Assembly: GCA_021783995.1 (NCBI GenBank)
Contig: JAJXTH010000015.1
Span: 1-37,251 of the forward strand
Direction: 5' to 3'
Length of the DNA stretch: 37,251 nt
From: Pseudomonadota bacterium
GTDB taxonomy: Bacteria; Pseudomonadota; Gammaproteobacteria; Burkholderiales; Gallionellaceae
The position numbers and the translations under genes were made by a program. Positions 6,259 through 13,962 of the stretch are shown piece by piece; position 1 is the stretch's first letter, and each line of letters begins with the position of its first letter. Under the pieces are notes generated by a model. It searched no databases. It saw only the letters and a list, made by a program, of their open reading frames with translations, and was not told the origin of the DNA.

Positions 6259-9174
6259 TCAGTATATCGCGTTCTCCCTGTCCGGAATGTTTCCGTTCGC
6301 GCTGAGCGCCAGAAGCCGGTCTATCTCGTGCAGAAGCTCGTTGAGCGGCCTTGCGATCGCATCCAGGTCAGAGCCTTTGGTTAGCCTCTCCAGTTTCCTT
6401 GCGTGATGCGTGAGCGCAGGGGTTCCGCAATAGCTCGATGCGCCGGCCAGCTTGTGGCTGATCTGGTACAGCTCTTCGGGGTGATTCCTTGCAGCGGCGA
6501 GGCTCGTCGAATATTCAGGCAGCTTGTCCAGGAGCATGCCCAGCACCTTGCGCCATAGATCCTTTTCTCCAAAGGAGAGTTCGATTCCCATCCCGGGATC
6601 GAGCAGCGCAAGTTTCTCGTCGGCATCTGCCTCGTGGCTTGCGGGGACTTGCTTGCTTGCCGAAGACTCTGCCAGTCCGAGATTGCCGAGAGCGCTCATC
6701 AGCGCTGTTTCGTTGATGGGCTTGCTCAGATATTCGTCCATGCCGGCAGAGAGAAAACGCTCCCTGTCGCCGCGCAGCGCATTGGCGGTGAGCGCGATGA
6801 TGGGCGTATGGCGAAGGCTGGTCTTCTCCAGTTCGCGTATGCGCGAAGTGGCCTCGATGCCATCCATGACCGGCATGTGCACATCCATCAGGATGAGGTC
6901 AAAGGCTCTGCGGTGATAGGCATCCAGCGCCTTTGCGCCATTTTCGGCCAGTTCGGGCGCGGCACCCAGATGCTCGAACAGGATCTTCGCCAGTTTCCGG
7001 TTGATCTCGTTGTCGTCGACGATCAGCACGGAAAGCTTTTCGCCGTTCTCCTTCGACTTCAGGCGGCCGTTATTGTGGATTGCGACAATGCGACCCGAGG
7101 AGGCGCGGCGGGCAGGCTGCTTCATGAGGCGCAGGGTGAAGGTGAATGTCGTTCCGAGGCCGACCTCGCTCGAAACCGTGATTTCTCCACCCATCAGTTC
7201 GACCAGCGCCTTGGAGATGACGAGCCCCAGACCCGTTCCGCCATACTTGCGCGTGGTGGAGACATCTGCCTGGCTGAAAGACTGGAAAAGACGCGCCTGC
7301 TGCTCTGCAGAAATGCCTATCCCGCTGTCCCTGACCGAGACAGCAATCAGTGCATGGTCGGTGCCATCCTCCCTCAGGGCGGCCTTCACGAGGATTTCAC
7401 CCTGCTGGGTGAACTTGATCGCATTTCCCAGCAGATTTGACAGCACCTGGGAAATGCGCGCAGGGTCGCCAAGCAGATGGGCAGGCACGGCCTCGTCAAA
7501 GGAGAAGAAAAGATCCAGTCCCTTGCTTTTCGCGTTTGCCGAGTGCAGCGAGATGATCTCCTTGAGCAGCGCCTGCAATTCGATGTCTATCTGTTCGAGC
7601 GATACCTTGCCTGCTTCTATCTTGGAGAAGTCCAGGATGTCGTTGATGACGGTCATCAGCACCTTGGCGGAAACTTCGGTGGTGCCAAGATACTCGCGCT
7701 GCACGGGGTCGAGATCGGTTTTCGCCAGCAGCCTCAGAAATCCCAGGATGCCGTTCAGCGGCGTGCGGATTTCGTGGCTCATGTTTGCGAGGAACTGGCT
7801 CTTGGATTCGCTGGCCGCTTCTGCCGCCTGCTTCTCTATCAGCACCTTTCTGGCATGCTCTTCGGCCATCCGCCTCTTGGTGATCTCCAGGCCATAGCAG
7901 TGGACTATGCCTTGGCTCTGCAGCGGGGAAAACGTCCAGAGCAGATGATGCTGGTTGAATTCGACCTCTATGGTTTTGACCGTTTCGCCGCTTGCAAGGC
8001 ACTGTACAACGATCTCGCGGTAGTCAGAGGGAAGCAGTGCCGCCATCTCGTAAGGGCCGAGCCCCAGTTTTGCCAGGACCTGCAGGCCGTGCGGATTCGT
8101 GTAGGTGATGTTTGCGTCGCTGTCCGTGCTCAGCACGATTTCCGGACTGCCTTCAGGGAAGGATGCCAGCGCCTGCAACTTGTTCGTGTGCTCCCGCTCC
8201 CTGGCCGAGAGCCTCAAGGCGATGATGCCGATTACGACCAGATATACAAGAAAGATCAGCAGCACTGGGTAGTTGTGTTCCCACCAGCGGATGGCGATGA
8301 ATTTTTCCGGAACGGAAACGAAGGCCAGCATGTTGGCATTGGGGAGATGCGAAAATGCGCCGACACGTTTGGTGCCGCCCAGCGAGGAGTCACCCGAATA
8401 GGAGCCGGCAATGATGCCCGGGTGATCCCGCAGCGTCTTCATCAACCCGCCGTGCAATTGTGACTGATTGAATACCTTGAGCGATGCGCTGAGAGGCCAG
8501 AGCAGCTGCAGGTAACCATCGTCGCGCATCAGCCCGACGCGGCTGTTCGACAGCATGGGCAGATCCGACCACAGGAATCCGGCGCTGTCTATGGGAATCG
8601 CGGCCTGTATCACGAACAGCGGTTCTCCCCTGGCGCTTTTGACGGTATGACGGAAGGGGAAATGCCAGCGATCCAGGCCCAGACCGAACTGGTTGCGCCC
8701 GATGTTGTAGGAATAGGTGTTGTTCAGGTCGAACAAAAAATCCCGCAGATAGGACGGATCCTGGCTGAAATCGGGCAGCGCTGTGCCTGGCGATTCATGG
8801 GTGTCTATCAGCATCTTTCCTCTGGGGCTGATCAGCGAGACCGCAGCGACTTCCGGGTGTTCGGATACATATGCGAGCAGAGCAGGGCGCGCAAGCTCCG
8901 GGTGCGCCACCACATCCACCGTGGACATCATCTGCCCCAGCAACTCCATGCTGATGCCCAGGCTGTCGAATATCGCCTGGCTGGTTCTTGCGGCAAAGCC
9001 CGCCTGGATGGCAAGGTTGCGCTGCACGTCCCGGCTTTCGTTCTGCCAGCTCTTGTAGCTGAATATGGCAAGCGCAAGAAAGCCCAGGACAACCGTGCCG
9101 GCCAGAAGAATTCTGAGCAGCTTGGCGAATGGCAGTTTTCCGACCGAATGGGGGCGTGTGGGATGTCGTGTCAT
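6259..9174 (-). CDS. Hybrid sensor histidine kinase with REC and HPt domains (BarA-like)
   Basis: A 971-residue inner-membrane kinase. Order: transmembrane helix 22-40; periplasmic sensor of about 260 residues with a double-Cache-like pattern (VAAVSLISPRGKMLIDTHES, 109-128); second helix 303-322; PAS domain about 335-435; HisKA with His467 in MSHEIRTPLNG; HATPase with N-box around 578-588, DSGIG (616-620) and GGTGLGL (645-651); receiver with Asp764 in LILMDVHMPVMDG; HPt with His907 in QISHKLAGAS. This is a complete phosphorelay in one chain, like BarA, but with a PAS domain and a larger sensor. Likely outputs are the convergent receiver at 5893 or the divergent REC-GGDEF-EAL protein at 9336, whose gene starts 161 bases away. 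The signal is unknown. Confidence 0.93.
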   Translation of the reverse strand: MTRHPTRPHSVGKLPFAKLLRILLAGTVVLGFLALAIFSYKSWQNESRDVQRNLAIQAGFAARTSQAIFDSLGISMELLGQMMSTVDVVAHPELARPALLAYVSEHPEVAAVSLISPRGKMLIDTHESPGTALPDFSQDPSYLRDFLFDLNNTYSYNIGRNQFGLGLDRWHFPFRHTVKSARGEPLFVIQAAIPIDSAGFLWSDLPMLSNSRVGLMRDDGYLQLLWPLSASLKVFNQSQLHGGLMKTLRDHPGIIAGSYSGDSSLGGTKRVGAFSHLPNANMLAFVSVPEKFIAIRWWEHNYPVLLIFLVYLVVIGIIALRLSAREREHTNKLQALASFPEGSPEIVLSTDSDANITYTNPHGLQVLAKLGLGPYEMAALLPSDYREIVVQCLASGETVKTIEVEFNQHHLLWTFSPLQSQGIVHCYGLEITKRRMAEEHARKVLIEKQAAEAASESKSQFLANMSHEIRTPLNGILGFLRLLAKTDLDPVQREYLGTTEVSAKVLMTVINDILDFSKIEAGKVSLEQIDIELQALLKEIISLHSANAKSKGLDLFFSFDEAVPAHLLGDPARISQVLSNLLGNAIKFTQQGEILVKAALREDGTDHALIAVSVRDSGIGISAEQQARLFQSFSQADVSTTRKYGGTGLGLVISKALVELMGGEITVSSEVGLGTTFTFTLRLMKQPARRASSGRIVAIHNNGRLKSKENGEKLSVLIVDDNEINRKLAKILFEHLGAAPELAENGAKALDAYHRRAFDLILMDVHMPVMDGIEATSRIRELEKTSLRHTPIIALTANALRGDRERFLSAGMDEYLSKPINETALMSALGNLGLAESSASKQVPASHEADADEKLALLDPGMGIELSFGEKDLWRKVLGMLLDKLPEYSTSLAAARNHPEELYQISHKLAGASSYCGTPALTHHARKLERLTKGSDLDAIARPLNELLHEIDRLLALSANGNIPDRENAIY

Positions 9175-9251
9175 AAGTTTGAAAGTGATGCCTGCAGTCG
9201 GCAGGATAGCGCTGCATTGTTACACGCAGATCACATGCTGGCCAGTTGCAT

Positions 9252-9277
9252 GGCGCGTCATTTTGATGCTATATAAT
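9252..9277 (+). promoter_or_regulatory. AT-rich -10 region before the REC-GGDEF-EAL gene
   Basis: TATATAAT (9270-9277) is an excellent -10 in otherwise GC-rich DNA, 59 bases before the start codon at 9336. TTGCAT at 9246-9251 could be the -35 (18-base spacer to TATATA). The -35 is weak, so an activator may be used. Confidence 0.4.
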
Positions 9278-9335
9278 GCCGGATTGAACCATCGCTGCAG
9301 CACCCCGCTCGCAGTGACAATTTTTCTGGAAGAGC

Positions 9336-10994
9336 ATGCGCAGCGTCCTGATAGTAGATGACAGTCCGATCGAGTTGCTGATGACAGAAACCCTGCTCGA
9401 GCGGTTGGGGTTCGCGACGCGCACGGCAAGCAATGGAGAGGATGCGCTGGCCATGATACGCGGCGACGCGCCGGATGTCGTGATTTCCGACATAACCATG
9501 CCAGGCATGAGCGGTCTGGAGCTTCTTAAGGCGACCAGAAATCTCGATCAGCCACCCATCTTCATCATGGCGACCGGACTCGACGATGCCGGACATGCGG
9601 TCGAGTCGCTCAACAGTGGCGCCTACGGTTACCTGACCAAACCATTGAGGGAGGAGTCTCTCAGCAGGGCGCTCAACGACGCAACCACAAGCCGCAAGCA
9701 TGAACTGGAAGCACGGCATGAACACGAAAGGCTGGCCAGAAGCGATCCGTTGACCGGCCTTGCCAACCGGGACGAGTTTCTGCGCAACCTGGCCGCACAT
9801 GCGGCGTCCTTGGGTGACGAGGGCATGTCCATCTTCTTCATCAATATCGACGGCCTGCGCTATGTCAACAACACTTTCGGGCATTCCGAAGGCGACAATG
9901 TGCTGCAGCATGTCGCGGGCATGCTGAAGCAATCGGTGCGGCCGGGCGACATCGTGGCGCGCTATGGCGGGGATGTCTTCGCAGTCGCGCTGGCAGGTCT
10001 GGATCCGGACAGCGCCGATACCAAGGCGCAGGCGATGTCGCGCAATGTGGAGCAGTCACGGGTCCTGCTGGGCGGGCGCGAACACAGCGTGACCGTCACC
10101 ATAGGCATAGCCTGCGGGGATGCGCACAGGGGCGCGCTGGTCAACAACGCGGACCTCGCGCTTTTGCTGGCGAAGGAAAAAGGCCGAAACCAGATATATT
10201 TATACCGCGACGAAGACGAGGCGCACAGAAAGAAGTTCGGTGCGCTCTTCAACAACCTGGAGACACTCAAGCTGGCGCTTCAGGAACGCAGCTTCAGCAT
10301 GGCCTATCAGCCCATCGTGCACCTCGTGACCGGCGAGACGCATCACTACGAGGCGCTGATCCGGCTTCGGGACGAGTCGGGCAATGTTCTGCCGCCGGAT
10401 GTGTTCATCAAGGTCGCGGAAAAATTCGACCTCGCAACCAGGATAGACTGCATGGTGGTCAAAGCCTGCATACAGAAGCTCTCGGAGCTTGAAAAGGAAT
10501 GCACCGGTCTGGCCATCAATCTTTCGGGCAGGTCCGTGGGCAATGTCGAACTCCTGAATCTGATCAGGAGCGAGCTTGCAGAAACAGGCGTCGATCCCGC
10601 CAGAATAGTTTTCGAGATCACCGAGACGGCCGCTTTCCACAACCTCGATCTGGTGCAGCAGTTCGTCAGGGAGGTGAAACAGCTGGGCTGCCGCTTCGCG
10701 CTGGACGACTTCGGGGTCGGCTTCTCGTCCTTCTACTACATCAAGCAGCTGGACATCGATTATCTGAAGATAGACGGGTCCTTCATATGCAATCTGCTGG
10801 AAAGCGCGAACGATCGTGTCTTCGTGCAGGCCATGGTCGAGATTTCCCGCGTGTACGACATGAAGGTGATCGCGGAATGGGTGGAGAACGAAGAGATTGC
10901 GGCGCTGCTCAAGGAGATAGGCGTGGACTATGGGCAGGGCTACCACTTCGGCAAGCCACTGCCTGATTGCGCGATGCAGAAAGGCGGCACCTGA
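9336..10994 (+). CDS. REC-GGDEF-EAL response regulator, probable c-di-GMP phosphodiesterase
   Basis: A 552-residue protein. A receiver (1-115) has Asp52 in VVISDITMPGMSG and Lys102 in LTKPL. A GGDEF domain (about 135-290) reads RYGGDVFAVAL at 209-219: the signature glutamate is replaced by valine (GGDVF), so cyclase activity is doubtful, although GTP might still bind. An EAL domain (about 318-545) keeps YEALIRLR (EAL 339-341), AINLSG, FEITET, ALDDFGVGFSS, YLKIDGSF, VIAEWVE and GQGY, i.e. the metal and catalytic residues expected of an active phosphodiesterase. I infer that phosphorylation controls c-di-GMP breakdown, probably by the divergent hybrid kinase. GGAAGAGC precedes ATG 9336. tRNA genes follow. 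Confidence 0.93.
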   Translation: MRSVLIVDDSPIELLMTETLLERLGFATRTASNGEDALAMIRGDAPDVVISDITMPGMSGLELLKATRNLDQPPIFIMATGLDDAGHAVESLNSGAYGYLTKPLREESLSRALNDATTSRKHELEARHEHERLARSDPLTGLANRDEFLRNLAAHAASLGDEGMSIFFINIDGLRYVNNTFGHSEGDNVLQHVAGMLKQSVRPGDIVARYGGDVFAVALAGLDPDSADTKAQAMSRNVEQSRVLLGGREHSVTVTIGIACGDAHRGALVNNADLALLLAKEKGRNQIYLYRDEDEAHRKKFGALFNNLETLKLALQERSFSMAYQPIVHLVTGETHHYEALIRLRDESGNVLPPDVFIKVAEKFDLATRIDCMVVKACIQKLSELEKECTGLAINLSGRSVGNVELLNLIRSELAETGVDPARIVFEITETAAFHNLDLVQQFVREVKQLGCRFALDDFGVGFSSFYYIKQLDIDYLKIDGSFICNLLESANDRVFVQAMVEISRVYDMKVIAEWVENEEIAALLKEIGVDYGQGYHFGKPLPDCAMQKGGT

Positions 10995-11039
10995 AAGGCT
11001 GTCGATACGACTGGATTTTCAGGGCTGATGTTTTCTTCA

Positions 11040-11067
11040 TTGACAGTGCGTGCTGAATACGTATAAT
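11040..11067 (+). promoter_or_regulatory. Consensus sigma-70 promoter for the tRNA operon
   Basis: TTGACA (11040-11045), a 16-base spacer, TATAAT (11062-11067): both hexamers match the consensus exactly. The discriminator that follows (TCGCGCTCC) is GC-rich, typical of stringently controlled stable-RNA promoters. tRNA-Lys begins 19 bases after the -10. Confidence 0.85.
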
Positions 11068-11085
11068 TCGCGCTCCTTTGCAAAG

Positions 11086-11161
11086 GGGTCGATAGCTCAG
11101 CCGGTAGAGCAGCGGACTTTTAATCCGTTGGTCGCGAGTTCGAATCTCGCTCGACCCACCA
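11086..11161 (+). tRNA. tRNA-Lys (anticodon TTT)
   Basis: A 76-nt gene with CCA encoded. The acceptor GGGTCGA pairs with TCGACCC, the D arm is GCTC/GAGC, the anticodon stem GCGGA/TCCGT encloses loop CTTTTAA (TTT), the variable loop has 5 bases, and T stem GCGAG/CTCGC encloses TTCGAAT. The discriminator is A. All arms pair. It is the first gene of a two-tRNA operon behind a consensus promoter. Confidence 0.97.
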
Positions 11162-11181
11162 TGCATAGATTGCAGTCAAAT

Positions 11182-11257
11182 GCCGCTTTAGCTCAGTTGG
11201 TAGAGCAACCGCCTTGTAAGCGGTAGGTCATCAGTTCGAATCCGATAAGCGGCACCA
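11182..11257 (+). tRNA. tRNA-Thr (anticodon TGT)
   Basis: A 76-nt gene with CCA encoded, 20 bases after tRNA-Lys. The acceptor GCCGCTT pairs with AAGCGGC, the anticodon stem ACCGC/GCGGT encloses CTTGTAA (TGT, reading ACA and related Thr codons), and the T loop is TTCGAAT. The T stem ATCAG/CCGAT has one A-C mismatch in its fourth pair. All else is canonical. Confidence 0.95.
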
Positions 11258-11265
11258 ATTAAAAC

Positions 11266-11298
11266 AAGGCCTTACAGAAATGTGAGGCTTTTGTTTTT
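11266..11298 (+). terminator. Terminator of the tRNA operon
   Basis: AAGGCCTTA (11266-11274) pairs with TGAGGCTTT (11283-11291) with two G-T pairs and an 8-base loop, followed by T-rich TGTTTTT to 11298. It starts 9 bases after the tRNA-Thr CCA. Confidence 0.7.
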
Positions 11299-11561
11299 CT
11301 GGGTTGTGGTGATATGTCACCATTATGTCACCACGCTCTGTCAATTTTGCACAAAGACACGCACCCCCAAAAGAAAACCGCCTGACTGTTCCCAGTTCAA
11401 GCCGCTTGAAAAAACAGATGTGTTTTAAGGAAAGTATGCAGCAGGATTGAAGCCGGCGAAAATAAGATCACCTCGAAGGATCGATGGTTTTCCATTGTGG
11501 CTTTGTCAGCGGGTGAAAGATTCCCGTTTTCGCTCCATCGGGCTAGGCAATGCCTAAACTG
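11299..11561. other. Noncoding stretch beyond the tRNA terminator
   Basis: No convincing gene on either strand. It holds a short repeat of ATGTCACCA (ATATGTCACCATTATGTCACCACG, near 11313-11336) and a 13-base palindrome, TAGGCAATGCCTA, near 11544-11556. The position, directly 3' of a tRNA gene and before a toxin-antitoxin pair, is typical of an integration scar, but I find no second copy of the tRNA end in the window. Confidence 0.4.
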
Positions 11562-11822
11562 TCAATGATGTTTCACCCAATCCACCAGCGCATCGTTTAT
11601 GCGGGTTTGCCAGCCGCTTCCTGCGGCCTTGAATTGCTCCAGTATTTGCGCATCAAGCCTAAGCGTTACCTGTTCCTTTTTTCCGCTTCCTTGGGGTCTT
11701 CCGCGCCCGCGCTTGAATTGGCTTAACTCTGTATCGGTCAGCAGCAGATTGTCGGGGTCGGTCATCGCGGCAGCGGTAATCTGCGCATCCTCTTTGTCAG
11801 TGGGTCGAATTAGCTTGTTCAT
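11562..11822 (-). CDS. brnA: BrnA-family antitoxin
   Basis: An 86-residue antitoxin if it starts at ATG 11822 (MNKLIRPTDKED), which has AAGGAG 10 bases upstream; a TTG three codons earlier is less likely. The C-terminal half (KKEQVTLRLDAQILEQFKAA, then GWQTRINDALVDWVKHH) is the ribbon-helix-helix DNA-binding and dimer domain of BrnA/DUF4415 proteins. It neutralises the BrnT RNase and represses the operon. The toxin gene lies upstream and overlaps by 26 bases, so the order is toxin first, as usual for BrnTA. The long overlap suggests translational coupling. Confidence 0.9.
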   Translation of the reverse strand: MNKLIRPTDKEDAQITAAAMTDPDNLLLTDTELSQFKRGRGRPQGSGKKEQVTLRLDAQILEQFKAAGSGWQTRINDALVDWVKHH

Positions 11823-12075
11823 AATGGTCAAACTCCTTTTGATTCGCTTTGCGCAGGCTGATTATTCGCCGCGCCTCTTCACGGTCAACATACACCACGC
11901 AATACAGCCGTTCACCTATCACGCCCAATGCAATCATGCGGGCTTCGCCATAATCGCGGCGGGTGTCTTGCCATATCAACGCATCTTCCCATTCCAGCTT
12001 TGAGGCTTCGGACAATGACAGGTCATGCTTGCTTTGATTTGCCTCATCCTTTGCATCATCGAAAATGAGTTTCAC
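11797..12075 (-). CDS. brnT: BrnT-family toxin (RelE-like RNase)
   Basis: A 92-residue BrnT toxin with a RelE-like fold, expected to cut mRNA. Family signatures: FDDAKDEANQSKHDLSLSEA near the start (usual form WDxxKxxxNxxKHGVxF), DYGEARMIALGVIGERLYCV, VYVDREEARRIISLRKA and a C-terminal DHYEQANSTH. The start is GTG 12075. The only nearby ATG (12077) is out of frame and hits a stop at once. No Shine-Dalgarno is visible and a -10 hexamer lies just 6 bases upstream of the GTG, so the transcript is probably leaderless. It is the first gene of a toxin-first operon with brnA. Confidence 0.9.
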   Translation of the reverse strand: MKLIFDDAKDEANQSKHDLSLSEASKLEWEDALIWQDTRRDYGEARMIALGVIGERLYCVVYVDREEARRIISLRKANQKEFDHYEQANSTH

Positions 12076-12081
12076 ATGTTT

Positions 12082-12131
12082 AGTGTAGTTACGTTTAATA
12101 AGATGGTCAATGATTATTTGTAGTTGCGTTT
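12082..12131 (-). promoter_or_regulatory. brnTA promoter with a direct-repeat operator
   Basis: Minus strand: TTGACC (12110-12105), a 17-base spacer, TACACT (12087-12082). Two near-identical 13-base direct repeats, AAACGCAACTACA (12131-12119) and AAACGTAACTACA (12096-12084), lie 35 bases apart; the second covers the -10. They are good candidates for BrnA or BrnT-BrnA binding. The promoter hexamers are seen; the operator role is inference. Confidence 0.6.
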
Positions 12132-12297
12132 AGAAGACACCGATCACAGCGACAAACGTGGCGACTGGTACGTTCACGGACATTCAGCGCTGATAATCAC
12201 GGCAGTGGTGGGTGCTGCGGTGGCGTTGTCCAACGGAAATGGTAGCGGCAGCACTAGCGGAACCACGACTGCTACGCTAACAACCTCAACAAAATAA
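12124..12297 (+). pseudogene. Possible 3' remnant of an unidentified gene
   Basis: An open frame of 57 codons with no ATG and no ribosome site, ending TAA 12295-12297. It reads DTDHSDKRGDWYVHGHSALI, then a hydrophobic ITAVVGAAVALS and a low-complexity Gly/Ser/Thr tail (NGNGSGSTSGTTTATLTTST). This looks like the end of a secreted or membrane protein rather than random sequence, but I do not recognise it. It starts at the brnT operator, so it may have been cut when brnTA arrived. From 12298 to 12441 I see no gene. Confidence 0.3.
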
Positions 12298-12441
12298 GTT
12301 GCGGAGCCTTCGGTGTAGACAAGGGTGTGACTGTAGACCGCCAGAGCCTGATGTACCCGCACCCGGAGCCGCCATTCCTCATCCGAGGCGTGACGGCCCC
12401 GTGCCTGCTCAAAAAGCCGGGCAGGTTTCAGCCGGGCAGAA

Positions 12442-12939
12442 TCAGAAACGGCCGTTGATGCGGTAAAAGTAGTTGCTGAGCTCTTCGGTCTCTGCGCTCT
12501 TGTGGCGCGCAAGTCCGTGAGCGAAGCGCACCAGGCCGCGCATCACGTTGTAGACGATCACGGGATGCGTATCGAGCAGCGTCTCCAGCTTTCTGCGCTC
12601 AAGCAGCAGCACGGTGCAGTCCTCGGTGACCTCTATCGTCGCATCTATCTTCATCATGTTGCCACCGACGAAGCTGATCACCCTGGCGATGTCTCCCGGA
12701 TCCTTCAGATGAATGGCCATGGGCTCGTCCTCTATCCTGGCCGAAACTTCTATCCTTCCGTCGACCAGTATCAGCAGCGCATCCTCGAGCTCGCAGCTGC
12801 CGGGCCTCGCGATATATTCGCCCTTGCTGTAATGCCTCGTGGTGAACAATGGCAGCAGCACCCCGATCTCGGATTCGCGGAATTCCGCAACCAGCGTGCT
12901 CTGATGCAGCGCATGCACGATGCTTTCATTGACGATCAT
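12442..12939 (-). CDS. Cyclic-nucleotide-binding (Crp-type) domain protein without HTH
   Basis: A 165-residue protein from ATG 12939 (MIVNESIVHALHQ), preceded by GGAG at 9 bases and AGGA closer in; the open frame continues upstream but without family-like sequence. Residues about 20-130 form a cNMP-binding beta-roll (YSKGEYIARPGSCELEDALL, then LVDGRIEVSARIE, PGDIARVISFVGG and CTVLLLERRKLETLLDTHP). The protein ends about 25 residues after the C-helix, so there is no DNA-binding winged helix: it is a sensor or regulatory subunit, not a Crp/Fnr transcription factor. The phosphate-binding arginine of true cAMP sites is not obvious, so the ligand is open. purU starts its own unit 129 bases upstream. 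Confidence 0.83.
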   Translation of the reverse strand: MIVNESIVHALHQSTLVAEFRESEIGVLLPLFTTRHYSKGEYIARPGSCELEDALLILVDGRIEVSARIEDEPMAIHLKDPGDIARVISFVGGNMMKIDATIEVTEDCTVLLLERRKLETLLDTHPVIVYNVMRGLVRFAHGLARHKSAETEELSNYFYRINGRF

Positions 12940-13067
12940 TTCCTGCTTCTCCGTAAGCGTGTCATGCCTGTTTATGGATAAGCAAGAATCGCGCCAGGCC
13001 AGATCCACCTTGGAGCATCCGGAAATGCTGATTGCATGCAGCTGCCTGCATGCACGGTTATGGTGCC

Positions 13068-13910
13068 TTACTTGAACACGATGGTCTTGTTGCCGCACAC
13101 CAGCACGCGGTCCTCGACGTGGTAGCGCAGTCCGCGCGCGAGCACGGTCTTCTCGATGTCGCGCCCGTAGCGAACCAGGTCGTCCACCGTGTCGCCATGG
13201 TCTATCCGCATCGTGTCCTGCTCGATGATGGGACCGGCGTCGAGTTCGTCAGTGACGTAGTGGCAGGTCGCGCCTATCAGCTTCACGCCGCGCAGATAGG
13301 CCTGATGGTAGGGTTTCGCGCCGACGAAGGAAGGCAGGAAGCTGTGGTGTATGTTGATGATGCGTCCCGAATAGCGCTGGCAGATGTGTGGAGGCAGTAT
13401 CTGCATGAAGCGCGCGAGCACCAGCGTGTCTCCGCGATGCTCCTCGAAAAGTGCTGCGATTCTTTCGAAGGCTTGCGCCTTGTCCTGCATGTCCACGTGG
13501 ATGAACGGTATGCGGTGCCACTCCACGAAGCTCCTCAAGTCTTCGTGATTCGAGATCACGCAGGGAATGTCCACCTGAAGCTCGTTCGTGCGCCAGCGAT
13601 GCAAGAGGTCGTCCAGGCAGTGATCCTGTTTGCTCACGAGGATCACGAGGCGCTTGTTCTTCGCGGAATCGGCGAGCTTCCAGTCCATCGAAAATTCGGA
13701 TGCGAGCGGCGCGAAACGACGGCTGAATTCTTCCGCGTCGAAGGGCAGGGAGTCTGCGCGTATCTCCTGGCGCATGAAGAATTGTTCCTCCTCTGTGTGG
13801 TAGCTCGCCTCGACGATGAATCCCCCGTGCTCGGCGATGAAGCCTGTCACCGCGGCGATGATGCCCACGCGGTCTGGGCACGAGATGGTCAGTGTGTAAT
13901 GCCGGTTCAT
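13068..13910 (-). CDS. purU: Formyltetrahydrofolate deformylase
   Basis: A 280-residue PurU, the normal length. It hydrolyses 10-formyl-THF to formate and THF, balancing one-carbon pools and feeding PurT. Residues 1-80 are an ACT domain (YTLTISCPDRVGIIAAVTGF); from about 85 it is a formyl-transferase-type domain with GRIINIHHSFLPSFVGAKPY and CHYVTDELDAGPIIEQD, holding the catalytic Asn, His and Asp. I start at ATG 13910 (MNRHYTLT) because GGAG lies 9 bases upstream and the family begins there; another in-frame ATG at 13940 has a poorer site. It ends 128 bases before the cNMP-binding gene, same strand. Confidence 0.95.
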   Translation of the reverse strand: MNRHYTLTISCPDRVGIIAAVTGFIAEHGGFIVEASYHTEEEQFFMRQEIRADSLPFDAEEFSRRFAPLASEFSMDWKLADSAKNKRLVILVSKQDHCLDDLLHRWRTNELQVDIPCVISNHEDLRSFVEWHRIPFIHVDMQDKAQAFERIAALFEEHRGDTLVLARFMQILPPHICQRYSGRIINIHHSFLPSFVGAKPYHQAYLRGVKLIGATCHYVTDELDAGPIIEQDTMRIDHGDTVDDLVRYGRDIEKTVLARGLRYHVEDRVLVCGNKTIVFK

Positions 13911-13962
13911 GCTTTTAGTCTCCAATGATAATTTTTTCATGACCCTGCATGTTCGCAGGATT

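Noticed and set aside
11086..12075. tRNA-integrated genomic island with att repeats
   Set aside because: The position fits, but I see no integrase gene and no second copy of the tRNA 3' end in the window, so I only note it as possible.
12174..12512. Minus-strand open frame of 112 codons overlapping the end of the cNMP-binding gene
   Set aside because: It overlaps the better-supported gene by 71 bases, has no ribosome site and no family-like sequence. The plus-strand frame over part of the same DNA looks more protein-like.
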